Assembly (NCBI GenBank): GCA_002371375.1
Contig: DFIB01000220.1
Span: 1-11,907, forward strand
Direction: 5' to 3'
DNA length: 11,907 nucleotides
DNA from: Mageeibacillus sp. UBA3708
GTDB taxonomy: Bacteria > Bacillota > Clostridia > Saccharofermentanales > Saccharofermentanaceae
The position numbers and the translations under genes were made by a program. Shown here piece after piece: positions 1 to 7,996 of the stretch (within the stretch, counting starts at the first letter, position 1; every line of letters begins with the position of its first letter). The notes beneath the pieces are model-generated. The model ran no database searches, was not told where the DNA came from, and was given only the letters and a program-made list of their open reading frames with translations.

Positions 1-1114
1 GGTCGATCAGCATATAGTAGGAAGTCGTAAGTGAGACCGCACTGACAAACACAAATCCGAGCGATACTATCCTGATGGCAGACATTGACGGAGCGAGCGC
101 CGCGCCTCCTGTAATCCCGAACAGACCGCAGAACTGCCGGGCAAATATCCAGATCAGCACAGTGGCTATAACGCCTTCGATCAGAGCAGCTTTGATCGCC
201 GCCCTCATGACTCTTTTAATGAGTTTGTGATTCTTCTCCCCATAGTATGTGCCTATGAGAGGCTGCATTGCCATACCGACACCGTCCAGAACGACACCGA
301 ACTCAATGAGACTTACAACAACGGCCAGGGTTATGAGACCCGGATCGCCGTAATTCTTTGATACAAAACCGATCATTACATAATCCATCAGCGCCCAGCA
401 AAGATACACGGATGAATCAACGATACTGTAGCGGGATGTCAGCAGAAAATCTTTGATGGAGAAATGCCATGTAAAATGGAGCGTATTGCACTTGCGGAAA
501 TAATGCCAGCAGCATGTCAGGATGCCCAGCCCGTTTCCGATTACCGATCCGAGAATGATACCTGTCATACCCATGTGCTTTGTCAGTATTATCGAGAAAA
601 GGATATTTCCGCCTATCTGGAAAACATAGCAGATGTTATTGCATAGCTCATCCCCGTCACTGTACACCATCTGTTCAAGATAGAATATCAGGATAGTTAG
701 GAATGCATTTAACGGACAGAGACGGTAATACTGAAGTGCGCTGTCAAGGATGTCCCCTTTAATGTTGTTTATCCCGAAATACGCATCGCGTATGAAGAAT
801 ATCGTAATGGCTGAGATCAATCCTATCGAAATGCTTATTATCAGGCCCTGCCCGTAGATCTCATCAGCCCTTTTCTTCTTCATTGCGCCCACCGCTCTCG
901 TAAAGACGATCCCGACTCCCGTCGATACGAGATCCCCGAAAAAAGTCACGATGCCCGTTACCGGAGTTATCGCATTGATCGCAGCTACGCCTGATTCACC
1001 GACAAAATAACCGGCAATGATGCTGTCGCAAAGAAGCATGATATACATGACAGCCTTCGTGAAAGTGCCTGACAAAAACATCGAACTGAACTTTTTCTCA
1101 CAAAACCCGCTCAT
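1..1114 (-). CDS. MATE-family multidrug/organic cation efflux transporter (C-terminal part outside window)
   Basis: An uninterrupted minus-strand frame runs from an ATG at 1114 to the window edge, giving 371 residues with no stop. The product is very hydrophobic, with repeated 18-22-residue segments, and resembles MATE (MOP superfamily) Na+ or H+ antiporters of about 450 residues. Visible family features include an early helix followed by IIAGYFVGESGVAAINAITP, then a small-residue helix with GVGIVFTRAVGAMKKKRADE, and a second-half repeat containing GVGMAMQPLIGTYYGEKN, the usual mid-protein MATE signature. Expected role: export of a drug, toxin or small metabolite across the inner membrane; the substrate cannot be read from sequence. 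The start is uncertain: the first ATG lacks a clear Shine-Dalgarno, the frame is closed by a stop at 1157-1159, and an ATG 11 codons in is an alternative. The 131-base gap to the upstream gene shows no convincing terminator, so cotranscription is possible but unproven. Confidence 0.85.
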   Translation of the reverse strand, partial: MSGFCEKKFSSMFLSGTFTKAVMYIMLLCDSIIAGYFVGESGVAAINAITPVTGIVTFFGDLVSTGVGIVFTRAVGAMKKKRADEIYGQGLIISISIGLISAITIFFIRDAYFGINNIKGDILDSALQYYRLCPLNAFLTILIFYLEQMVYSDGDELCNNICYVFQIGGNILFSIILTKHMGMTGIILGSVIGNGLGILTCCWHYFRKCNTLHFTWHFSIKDFLLTSRYSIVDSSVYLCWALMDYVMIGFVSKNYGDPGLITLAVVVSLIEFGVVLDGVGMAMQPLIGTYYGEKNHKLIKRVMRAAIKAALIEGVIATVLIWIFARQFCGLFGITGGAALAPSMSAIRIVSLGFVFVSAVSLTTSYYMLID

Positions 1115-1245
1115 ATAAGATAATACTATCACAGTAATGTGAAGAAATGGCGGTTTTTAGTAATTATCAAACACTTATGGACAAAAACAGTGGATGGGAA
1201 TACTCCATACCCCTGTAATTACCGGCGATAGTTACATCAAACAAA

Positions 1246-1635
1246 TTAGAAATCCGGAAGCTCCCATGAGTATTCTTCTGTGGTGGACTCAGTAACAGCT
1301 GCAGTTGTTTGATTGCTTTCATCAGTTACTTGTGGAACAGTTTTTGATGTTGTTATTGAAGATGTGTCAGTTACCGGTACCCGTGATGAACTACCTTCGC
1401 TAATGGAAGGATAAGACTCTGTTGTTCCATCTGTAATCGCAGTTATTTGCTTTGATGTCTGTGTCGACTCCTGAACCGGTTCTGTCGAGGGGCGCGTCGA
1501 TGTTTCAGAAGAACAGACAAAAGATTCCGATATGTCTTTGCTTCCCTTCTCACTAAAGAGAACAAAAAAGATTACGCACGACACGATCAAAACCAATATG
1601 GCTATAATGATGCATGTTCTATTATTCAAACGCAC
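1246..1635 (-). CDS. Membrane-anchored Ser/Thr-rich stalk protein, function unknown
   Basis: This 129-residue protein starts at GTG, only 3 bases after the stop of the preceding 37-codon gene, which suggests translational coupling; I see no good ribosome site of its own. Residues 8-28 form one strongly hydrophobic helix (IIIAILVLIVSCVIFFVLF) after a short basic N terminus (RLNNR), predicting an N-in signal anchor. The rest, about 30-120, is low-complexity and dominated by Ser, Thr, Pro, Glu and Gln, typical of an extracellular stalk or glycosylatable linker. No folded domain or catalytic motif is visible. The C terminus breaks the composition with an aromatic, acidic end, EEYSWELPDF, sharing its last three residues with the upstream peptide. 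I do not recognise a named family. Context (large surface protease upstream, transporter downstream) fits a cell-surface role. Confidence 0.72.
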   Translation of the reverse strand: MRLNNRTCIIIAILVLIVSCVIFFVLFSEKGSKDISESFVCSSETSTRPSTEPVQESTQTSKQITAITDGTTESYPSISEGSSSRVPVTDTSSITTSKTVPQVTDESNQTTAAVTESTTEEYSWELPDF

Positions 1636-1638
1636 AAA

Positions 1639-1752
1639 TCAGAAATCAGGAGTCTCTGTGCCACAGCTGGTTGCTATAACATCTTCAGTTTCAAACTCTA
1701 TGACCTGCATATCAAGCAATTTATACTCTTCTCTTTCCTTCTCGTAATCCAT
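1639..1752 (-). CDS. Small peptide gene (37 aa) with EFETEDVIATS motif
   Basis: A 37-codon frame starts at an ATG preceded by AAAGGAGAGGTAAGAGT, one of the better ribosome sites in the window, and ends in TGA. The N-terminal half is charged and helix-prone (MDYEKEREEYKLLDMQ). It is followed by VIEFETEDVIATS and a short tail with one cysteine, CGTETPDF. From memory, very short clostridial proteins with a hydrophobic-x-F-E-x-x-D-V-I-x-T-S pattern followed by a variable tail recur as hypothetical proteins; I know of no assigned function. There is no signal peptide or membrane segment. It has a candidate extended -10 promoter at 1792-1820 and lies 74 bases downstream of the subtilase stop. Possibilities are a secreted or modified peptide precursor (leader plus core split near the TS/C), a regulatory peptide, or a small structural protein. 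Translation is well supported; function is not. Confidence 0.68.
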   Translation of the reverse strand: MDYEKEREEYKLLDMQVIEFETEDVIATSCGTETPDF

Positions 1753-1791
1753 ACTCTTACCTCTCCTTTTAGCTAATATGTAATATGTTTA

Positions 1792-1820
1792 ATTATCGCA
1801 GGGATCAGAAATGTCATCAA
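1792..1820 (-). promoter_or_regulatory. Candidate sigma-A extended -10 promoter for the 37-codon peptide gene
   Basis: Read on the minus strand, TTGATG (1815-1820) is separated by exactly 17 bases from GATAAT (1792-1797), which is preceded by TGC, an extended -10 signature. It starts inside the short gap after the subtilase stop and sits 39 bases upstream of the peptide ATG. It implies that the peptide, stalk protein and perhaps the transporter can be expressed independently of the very long protease message. Confidence 0.55.
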
Positions 1821-1826
1821 ACCTCA

Positions 1827-4800
1827 CTACTCACCGTTCTCATCGTCCGTTTTCTCCTCCTCTTTCACAGGAGCATCTGTTGCATCGGCACCTGGGTCTT
1901 CTGACGGGTCCGTTTCCTCAGCATCAGTTCCTTCATCAACCTCACCCGATACGCCGGATTGCTCTTCCGCAGGAGTTGCATCCTCATTACCTGCAGCTGC
2001 TGCCGGAGCCGGATCTGAAACAGGATCTGTTGCTTCAAGTATATCTACAGTCTCGAATGGTTCTTCAACTTTGAAGTGAACTAATGCTGCCCTGTTATAC
2101 AGATATAATCCCTTCAACAATCTGACCAGATTCGTGTAACTACTGTTATTGCCCACTTGTGAAATAACCGTATGCACATAACTAAGTGCACTGTAGTTGC
2201 TTATCTTGAGAACCTCTGTACCATTCTTATCCTTGACTACCACTTCGTGTGGCGTTTGCAGTTCTGTTGACTTGATGTTTTCTATAGACAGTACATATTT
2301 ACCTGTACTGCGGTTGTATTTCAATGTTACATCTCCTGAAGAAGACGTCTTAATACGCTTAGCGTCAACATAGAACAGATAATCACTTATCTTCTTGCCG
2401 CTGTCCAACTGGAACTTGTGGTGTATCAAGGTTGCCGTCTTGAGTTCCAAAGAAGTTCCTGTTCTCTGTATACCCGCATTATCCGCTTGTGTAAACACGG
2501 GAACATACCGAGAGAGATTATCCAGAGTTACATTATCAACATCAGAGATTATCGGGGAATACGATCCTTCACTTGGGTGATAGTCAAAGTACACCTGAGC
2601 GAGCTTACCGAAATCTGACATACGGTTAAGCAGTGTGAGAAGATCCTCATCAGCTCTGCCGGATGCATTTGCATCATCTATATATGTCGCAACAGAATAC
2701 TCGAATCCTGTTGATGTAACATCTTCTCCCGCTTTATTCAGCAACGGATAGAGACTGCCGTCTCCTCTATAAAGCCTGAGCAGGAGCTTATCTCTCATCT
2801 GCGTAGCAGAGACATTGTATTGAGCAATATAGACGCTGCCGTCTTTTGTCAGCTCACATTTTGTTCCGTTCACAATTGCATACGCACCACTATCCTCCAG
2901 GAATTCTTTCGGCAATGTCAGTTTGAATCTGACTCCGATCATGTCATTCAATGCGAGACTGCATGACTTAACACGTGCAGGGGTAGAAGGATCCGGTTCG
3001 GGATCAGGCGTGGGCTGAATCTCTCCTCCGGTTACTGTAACGTTGCAGATCGCCTGCTTGTTTCCGCTGTTTGTCGTTACCGTGATTGTGGCACTTCCGA
3101 CTCCTCTTGCGGTAGCAACACCGTCTACTACGGTTACAACATCAGCATCACTCGTTGCCCAGATAACCGTCTTGTCCGTTGCAGTAACCGGATAGATCGT
3201 AGGCGTCAATGCAAACGACTCACCGACTTCAACATTCTTCGATACGCAGTCAAGCATCACAGCCTGAACTGCGACGGGAGAAACGACCACATGGCAGACC
3301 TTGGATATTCCGCTCTCATCGTTAGCGGAAACGGCAATATCTGTCTCACCTACTCCTACTGCCGTGACCTTACCTGTGTTATCGACAGTCGCAACGCCGA
3401 TATCTCCGGACTCGTATCTTACGGAACCGTCAGTTGCATTGTCTGGAGTGGTAACCGCACTAATTGTAAATGTACCGCCAACCAGCAGTTCCTTGCTCTC
3501 AGGTGTAATCGTGAGGTCTGTTACCGGTATCGGATCAACGGAAACTCTACAAATGGATGCTATAGCTCCATCGGCTGCTGATGCAGTAATTGTTGCAGTA
3601 CCAACTCCAACCGCTGTTATAATTCCATCTTTAACAGTTGCAACCGATTCATCTGAAGAACTCCATATTACTTCCTGATATGTTGCATCCTCAGGATAGA
3701 TCGTTGCCGTCAAAGATTCTGTATCTCCGATGTGCATAGAGACACTGGTCTTATCAAGCGATACTACTTCAACATCGATTACGCCTACAACGGATATCAC
3801 ATTAGGCAGTTCCGCATCGCCGCAATATGTATCGTTTGTTCCGTCGTGTGCAACGATGTAATACTCAAGTGTTCCTTCCTCGATAGCATATACAGGGATT
3901 ACAGCCTGATATGTATCGTCAACAGTATTTCTCATTACAGACTGCTGCCAGGATTCACTGTTTTGCATCTTGTAGAACAGCTCGACACCTGTAACCTCGA
4001 CATTATCCGTAACTGTTGCATTGATCGTTATGGGCTGCCCGACAGTTCTCGTCTCAATCGCATTCGTTGTAATAACGGGAGACTCGATATCAAGCGGCGT
4101 ACACTTAACGACATTAGATGCAGGTGATTCATTAAAATCAGTATCAACTACTGTGAAGTAATAGTAGTAGTCCTGGCCCTGCTCGACATCAGTATCGATG
4201 AACTCATAGGTATCGTTCGAAATGATGGTATCGTTGATCTTTGTGAATCCCTGGGATTCCGGTTCTGTTCCGCTGTTGTAAGATGTTCCGCGATACAGAT
4301 TGTATCCGGCCAATGTATCGTAATCGTCCTGCACCCAGTTGAGATAGTTCTGGTTGCTTCCTCCGGAGCCCTGGAGTGTAAGCGCTTCCGCAGAGGTCTT
4401 TGTAATGTTAAATGCAAATCTTGCTTTATCAGTACCGGTTGTCAGCCACAAGTCATCAGCAGCTGCTGCATCCTTAATCCTCAGGTATTCTGTTCCCTGA
4501 TTGATGAAGGGATCAATATTGATCTCACCGACCCACTCTCTCGCACTTGACCAGTCACCCTGAACTACATAATCCGTATAAGGTTCAGCCGGACCAAAAG
4601 ATACCATAGGCTCATACTTGCTGTCCTGCGCCATGTCACGGTTAAACTTGACATGGATCTGAACAGTCTGGCTGTTTGCAACCTCAGATAGTCTGTTGCC
4701 ATCCATATCGGTAACATATGCTTCTGTTACGAAGGGGTAGATGGATGACATGTCGTCGTCGAGAGTTAAGTAATTGCTATAGTCAGCACGAGGAAGAGTT

Positions 4801-7748
4801 GCATCGTCGTATTGGTCAACTACTATCCTTTCTATCATTTCTTCGTTTGAAGTTCCCCAGTAATTTGATTTAATATCAAACCACTTTTGACTGTTGCTTG
4901 ATCCAAGCTTTATGCGAACCCTTGTCCATGTATCAGGATGGTAATAATTGTTCAGTATTGCATTAAAACTGAAAGATGTCTCATATGTTTCACTATTTCC
5001 AGCAAATATCGTTGACGCAAAAATCTCTCTTGAATTATTTAAAAAAACAGAATTCACACTTGATCTTTGATACATGTCAACACTGATTTTATCACCAAAA
5101 CTAAAATATCTTCCACAATCCAACCCCAAGTGGCTATTAAAATTAAAAACATTGTTATCAAACAAAACGGTATCAACATTGGAAATAACCGTCGGATAAA
5201 ACGTTGATCCGGCATGAATATAACCATTATTCAAATTCAATACCTTAGAATTCTTTAAAGAATCAAAGTGAATGAGCTGATTTGTACTAGAGAGAAGTAC
5301 CACTTGCCCATCAACAATTCTTTTAATACTTCCAATGGTATTTTGAATCAATGATAAATGGTTTCCGTTAGTTGCTACTATACATGGATTAAGAATATAA
5401 GTATAATCCATATTTATAATTCCACAGTTCTCCGTCACATAAATATCGACAGAATAATCCTCCATTCCTTTCGAGGGAAAAATTTCAACTGGGTTTTCAA
5501 ATGAACCATTTATGTTAAGTAACCCTTTTACTGTAATATTCGTCATATGCAACTCTGCATACGGTCCTTCTTCTTCGCTGTGGAATTGAATCTTCGTTCC
5601 CGGATCCACATTAACAGTAACACCCTCAGGAATAAGGACAGACCTGTCAACTATCCACAGTTTATCAGCTGTAAGTGTCATATCCTCTGTAATGGTTCCC
5701 CTGAGATAAGTACCCCTCTGGACATTGAATGTGTAGGAATACTTATAATCACCGTACACACCATAAATAGTCTGATCATTATCATCCATTGCATTCTTTG
5801 CTGTAACAGTAAAATTGATTGTTACAAGCAGATCATTAGGTGCGTCATCTTTTATCTTCAATCTAATCGGATTGTCAACTCCCACAAGCATGTCATTGTC
5901 ATAAACAAATCCGTTGTTGATCGCAGCAAACGTTCCAACTTCATCGTCGAATGTGATTTCATCAGTTATAAACTCCACATATGGATTAGGGATATCTGCT
6001 ATAGATAATGCATCTACATGTACCACAACATCCTTCGCTATACCCCAATAGTTTGAAACAACAAAACCAAGGTCGATTGTTTCGCCTGCCTGAACAACAC
6101 CATCATTGTTATTAGTCTCAGAAATAGCCTTTGTATCAAAGAAATGTATATCTGAAATCTGAACATTAGGCTTTGGGGCCAAGTTTAGACTGTCCCTAAC
6201 ATTTAACTTACTATACACATGCAGTACGCCATTGGGATCAACATAATTCACTACATCTTGTGTTGCCGATGCCAATTGTCCCATTATATATCTGGAAGAA
6301 TACTTGGATTTATCCGGATTTTCTCTCCTGATTATTGCGGCTGCTGCAGATACCGCAGGTGCAGCCATTGACGTCCCGCTCCATCTTGCATACCTATTAC
6401 CGGGAAGACAACTGAATATAGATACACCAGGAGCTATCATCTCATATTCACAGTTAGCATATTTATAGTAATCCCAGTTTGAAAAACTAGCTTTATTACC
6501 ATTGTTATCACAAGCCATTACACCAAGAACATAGCTATACCCTGCAGGATATATATCTTCTCGGGGTGTCAAAGGAGCATCCGTCGTTGTTGCTCCATCA
6601 TTCCCCGCTGATGCTACTAGCACACAACTTCCAAATGCATCAGCCAATGCAGCTTCAACCAGCGATGACTTTCCTGTTCCACCAAACGACATATTGATAA
6701 CATCTGCACCGTTAGCATCTGCATACTGAATTGCTTTGGCAATATCAGTCGATGCAAAGTATCCGCTTGCCTGACCTGCTTTAATAGCCATTATCTTAGA
6801 TCCGTAGGCAATACCTACTCCGCCGCCATTACCCGGAGTCATGGCGATTATACCTGCGACATGTGTACCGTGTCCCATGTCATCCATTGGATCTCCCTGC
6901 TTTGCAGGATCGATAAGATTTATGCCATGAACATCATCTACGTATCCGTTGTGATCGTCATCTATTCCGTTGTCTGGAATCTCACCTGGGTTTGTCCACA
7001 TGTTTCTCTTCAGATCGATATGGTTATAGTCAACGCCTGTATCAATAACGGCTACAACGACACCTTCACCGGGAGCGTGACCGGGAGTGAGATTATTCCA
7101 CACATTGACGCAGTCCAGATCGTCAAACACCCATCCTGCCGCTTCAACTTCTGATGCAAGCGCTTCACCTGAGACAACGGTCATATCATTCTCATCTGTC
7201 TTCTCCCAGATGAAATCAGGCTCTGCCGTATATATTTCTTTATCTGCACGCATCTGATCTACCAATGCCCAGATATCATCTGTCTTTACATCTGCTGTAT
7301 AGAACATCTGATATGAATCATATCCTGATTTCTGCTCCACATCCTTGACCTTGAGTTCAAGGACGAATGATACATTTGTCAAAGAATAATTCTTGCACAG
7401 ATCATCCGAATCTTTCAGATAGGAGGCTTTCTCACCGGTCTTCCGATACTTGATTACAGAGAAGACAATCGTATTCTCAACATACTTAACAGAATCTCTA
7501 TAAGCCTGCTCCTGCTCGGCATCTGCAACGATCGAGTCGAAATTATACTCTTCTGTCTGTGTATATGTTGCCAACTCTACAGGTTCTATATCAACCGGGA
7601 CTTCTGTATTGGCAGGTTCTGTTGCGGCTGCTTCCGGCTCATCGACATTCTTCACCGATTCGATAACTGTATGCCCACTGGCGCAACTAAACAGTATAGT
7701 ACAACATAGAGATGCGGCTATTATAGCTTTCCAGGAACGAGTTTTCAT
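1827..7748 (-). CDS. Giant cell-surface subtilase lipoprotein (peptidase S8) with beta-helix, Fn3, BIG2 and acidic tail
   Basis: The 1973-residue start at 7748 is chosen over an ATG 13 codons upstream because GGAGG lies 9 bases before it and a lipoprotein signal follows (hydrophobic 8-20, lipobox LFS-C22). An acidic spacer leads to an I9-like prodomain (about 90-183). The S8 catalytic domain (about 210-495) has an intact triad: D236 in VIDTGVD, H293 in GHGTHVAG, S460 in SGTSMAAP, with oxyanion N383 in ASAGND. A calcium-type loop, GIDDDHNGYVDD, follows D236. Then come a CARDB-like domain (528-670), a right-handed beta-helix-like region (683-961), an Fn3 domain (1124-1218), an Ig-like domain, three BIG2 domains (about 1325-1576), a PTPDPEPDPSTP linker, a C-terminal module (1590-1895) and a Glu/Asp/Ala/Pro tail. 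No LPXTG or sorting helix is seen, so anchoring is through the lipid. Expected role: extracellular proteolysis; substrate unknown. It could degrade nutrients or process surface proteins or peptides. Confidence 0.95.
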   Translation of the reverse strand: MKTRSWKAIIAASLCCTILFSCASGHTVIESVKNVDEPEAAATEPANTEVPVDIEPVELATYTQTEEYNFDSIVADAEQEQAYRDSVKYVENTIVFSVIKYRKTGEKASYLKDSDDLCKNYSLTNVSFVLELKVKDVEQKSGYDSYQMFYTADVKTDDIWALVDQMRADKEIYTAEPDFIWEKTDENDMTVVSGEALASEVEAAGWVFDDLDCVNVWNNLTPGHAPGEGVVVAVIDTGVDYNHIDLKRNMWTNPGEIPDNGIDDDHNGYVDDVHGINLIDPAKQGDPMDDMGHGTHVAGIIAMTPGNGGGVGIAYGSKIMAIKAGQASGYFASTDIAKAIQYADANGADVINMSFGGTGKSSLVEAALADAFGSCVLVASAGNDGATTTDAPLTPREDIYPAGYSYVLGVMACDNNGNKASFSNWDYYKYANCEYEMIAPGVSIFSCLPGNRYARWSGTSMAAPAVSAAAAIIRRENPDKSKYSSRYIMGQLASATQDVVNYVDPNGVLHVYSKLNVRDSLNLAPKPNVQISDIHFFDTKAISETNNNDGVVQAGETIDLGFVVSNYWGIAKDVVVHVDALSIADIPNPYVEFITDEITFDDEVGTFAAINNGFVYDNDMLVGVDNPIRLKIKDDAPNDLLVTINFTVTAKNAMDDNDQTIYGVYGDYKYSYTFNVQRGTYLRGTITEDMTLTADKLWIVDRSVLIPEGVTVNVDPGTKIQFHSEEEGPYAELHMTNITVKGLLNINGSFENPVEIFPSKGMEDYSVDIYVTENCGIINMDYTYILNPCIVATNGNHLSLIQNTIGSIKRIVDGQVVLLSSTNQLIHFDSLKNSKVLNLNNGYIHAGSTFYPTVISNVDTVLFDNNVFNFNSHLGLDCGRYFSFGDKISVDMYQRSSVNSVFLNNSREIFASTIFAGNSETYETSFSFNAILNNYYHPDTWTRVRIKLGSSNSQKWFDIKSNYWGTSNEEMIERIVVDQYDDATLPRADYSNYLTLDDDMSSIYPFVTEAYVTDMDGNRLSEVANSQTVQIHVKFNRDMAQDSKYEPMVSFGPAEPYTDYVVQGDWSSAREWVGEINIDPFINQGTEYLRIKDAAAADDLWLTTGTDKARFAFNITKTSAEALTLQGSGGSNQNYLNWVQDDYDTLAGYNLYRGTSYNSGTEPESQGFTKINDTIISNDTYEFIDTDVEQGQDYYYYFTVVDTDFNESPASNVVKCTPLDIESPVITTNAIETRTVGQPITINATVTDNVEVTGVELFYKMQNSESWQQSVMRNTVDDTYQAVIPVYAIEEGTLEYYIVAHDGTNDTYCGDAELPNVISVVGVIDVEVVSLDKTSVSMHIGDTESLTATIYPEDATYQEVIWSSSDESVATVKDGIITAVGVGTATITASAADGAIASICRVSVDPIPVTDLTITPESKELLVGGTFTISAVTTPDNATDGSVRYESGDIGVATVDNTGKVTAVGVGETDIAVSANDESGISKVCHVVVSPVAVQAVMLDCVSKNVEVGESFALTPTIYPVTATDKTVIWATSDADVVTVVDGVATARGVGSATITVTTNSGNKQAICNVTVTGGEIQPTPDPEPDPSTPARVKSCSLALNDMIGVRFKLTLPKEFLEDSGAYAIVNGTKCELTKDGSVYIAQYNVSATQMRDKLLLRLYRGDGSLYPLLNKAGEDVTSTGFEYSVATYIDDANASGRADEDLLTLLNRMSDFGKLAQVYFDYHPSEGSYSPIISDVDNVTLDNLSRYVPVFTQADNAGIQRTGTSLELKTATLIHHKFQLDSGKKISDYLFYVDAKRIKTSSSGDVTLKYNRSTGKYVLSIENIKSTELQTPHEVVVKDKNGTEVLKISNYSALSYVHTVISQVGNNSSYTNLVRLLKGLYLYNRAALVHFKVEEPFETVDILEATDPVSDPAPAAAAGNEDATPAEEQSGVSGEVDEGTDAEETDPSEDPGADATDAPVKEEEKTDDENGE

Positions 7749-7829
7749 AAATCGCACCCTCCTATCAACATGACGGAAGCATAGCAAGTGATTAGTAGGT
7801 TATTATTTACCCTATCGCATCACAATCCT

Positions 7830-7858
7830 AATTGCTTCCAATAATTATCAATTGCTTC
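7830..7858. repeat. 9-bp direct repeat AATTGCTTC, 20-bp period, upstream of the subtilase
   Basis: AATTGCTTC occurs at 7830-7838 and again at 7850-7858, with 11 AT-rich bases between. The pair lies 82-110 bases upstream of the subtilase ATG. Direct repeats spaced about two helical turns are typical of binding sites for a dimeric activator on one DNA face. The regulator is unknown, and the words do not match the LytTR consensus I remember. Confidence 0.4.
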
Positions 7859-7879
7859 ATTAATTCGAATCTATAATTC

Positions 7880-7898
7880 ATAATTCGCCGAGAATTAT
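7880..7898. promoter_or_regulatory. Inverted repeat ATAATTC-N5-GAATTAT, candidate operator
   Basis: Perfect 7-bp arms (7880-7886 and 7892-7898) flank GCCGA in the AT-rich leader region of the subtilase. No T-tract follows on either strand, so a protein-binding site is more likely than a terminator. Function is inferred only from position and symmetry. Confidence 0.4.
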
Positions 7899-7919
7899 GT
7901 GATAATTTTAGGGTATCAC
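7899..7919. promoter_or_regulatory. Inverted repeat GTGATA-N9-TATCAC, candidate operator
   Basis: Perfect 6-bp arms at 7899-7904 and 7914-7919 directly abut the neighbouring 7-bp inverted repeat at 7880-7898. The spacer contains TTAGGGTA; the complementary word TACCCTA occurs again at 7807-7813, so this motif is itself repeated in inverted orientation across the region. It is probably part of the control region of the subtilase. Confidence 0.35.
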
Positions 7920-7923
7920 ATTC

Positions 7924-7951
7924 AAAAAAAAGTGGTTGGCTGGCAGCCAAC
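7924..7951 (-). terminator. Rho-independent terminator (minus strand)
   Basis: On the minus strand GTTGGCT-GCC-AGCCAAC forms a perfect 7-bp, GC-rich stem with a 3-base loop, followed by CCAC and eight T residues. It ends transcription coming from the immunity gene and the coding remnant and insulates the subtilase promoter region. It is the cleanest terminator in the window. Confidence 0.85.
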
Positions 7952-7996
7952 AAGTACCGCCATCCAGCAGGTCAAGAATAGCAGCAAACTTCTTGC

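Noticed and set aside
1121..1137. TACTATCACAGTA, a short imperfect palindrome just upstream of the transporter start
   Set aside because: Arms are only 4 bp (TACT/AGTA) and no convincing -35 and -10 pair surrounds it, so I did not call an operator.
1195..1232. Possible terminator between the stalk protein and the transporter
   Set aside because: The best stem is about 4 bp (ATGG/CCAT) with a 7-base loop; too weak despite a nearby run of five T residues on the minus strand.
1811..2074. Plus-strand open frame opposite the acidic tail of the subtilase
   Set aside because: It is the His/Leu/Pro-rich antisense shadow of Glu/Asp/Pro repeats and has no ribosome site.
4148..4417. Minus-strand open frame inside the Fn3 part of the subtilase
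   Set aside because: It overlaps the subtilase in another frame, has an Arg/Thr-rich composition and no ribosome site.
7749..7787. Upstream ATG giving the subtilase 13 extra N-terminal residues
   Set aside because: The extension would precede the lipoprotein signal with arginine-rich residues, and the GGAGG site lies within it, correctly spaced for the ATG at 7748.
7830..7858. LytTR-type response regulator site upstream of the subtilase
   Set aside because: The 9-bp direct repeats are spaced 11 rather than 12-13 bases and do not match the LytTR consensus.
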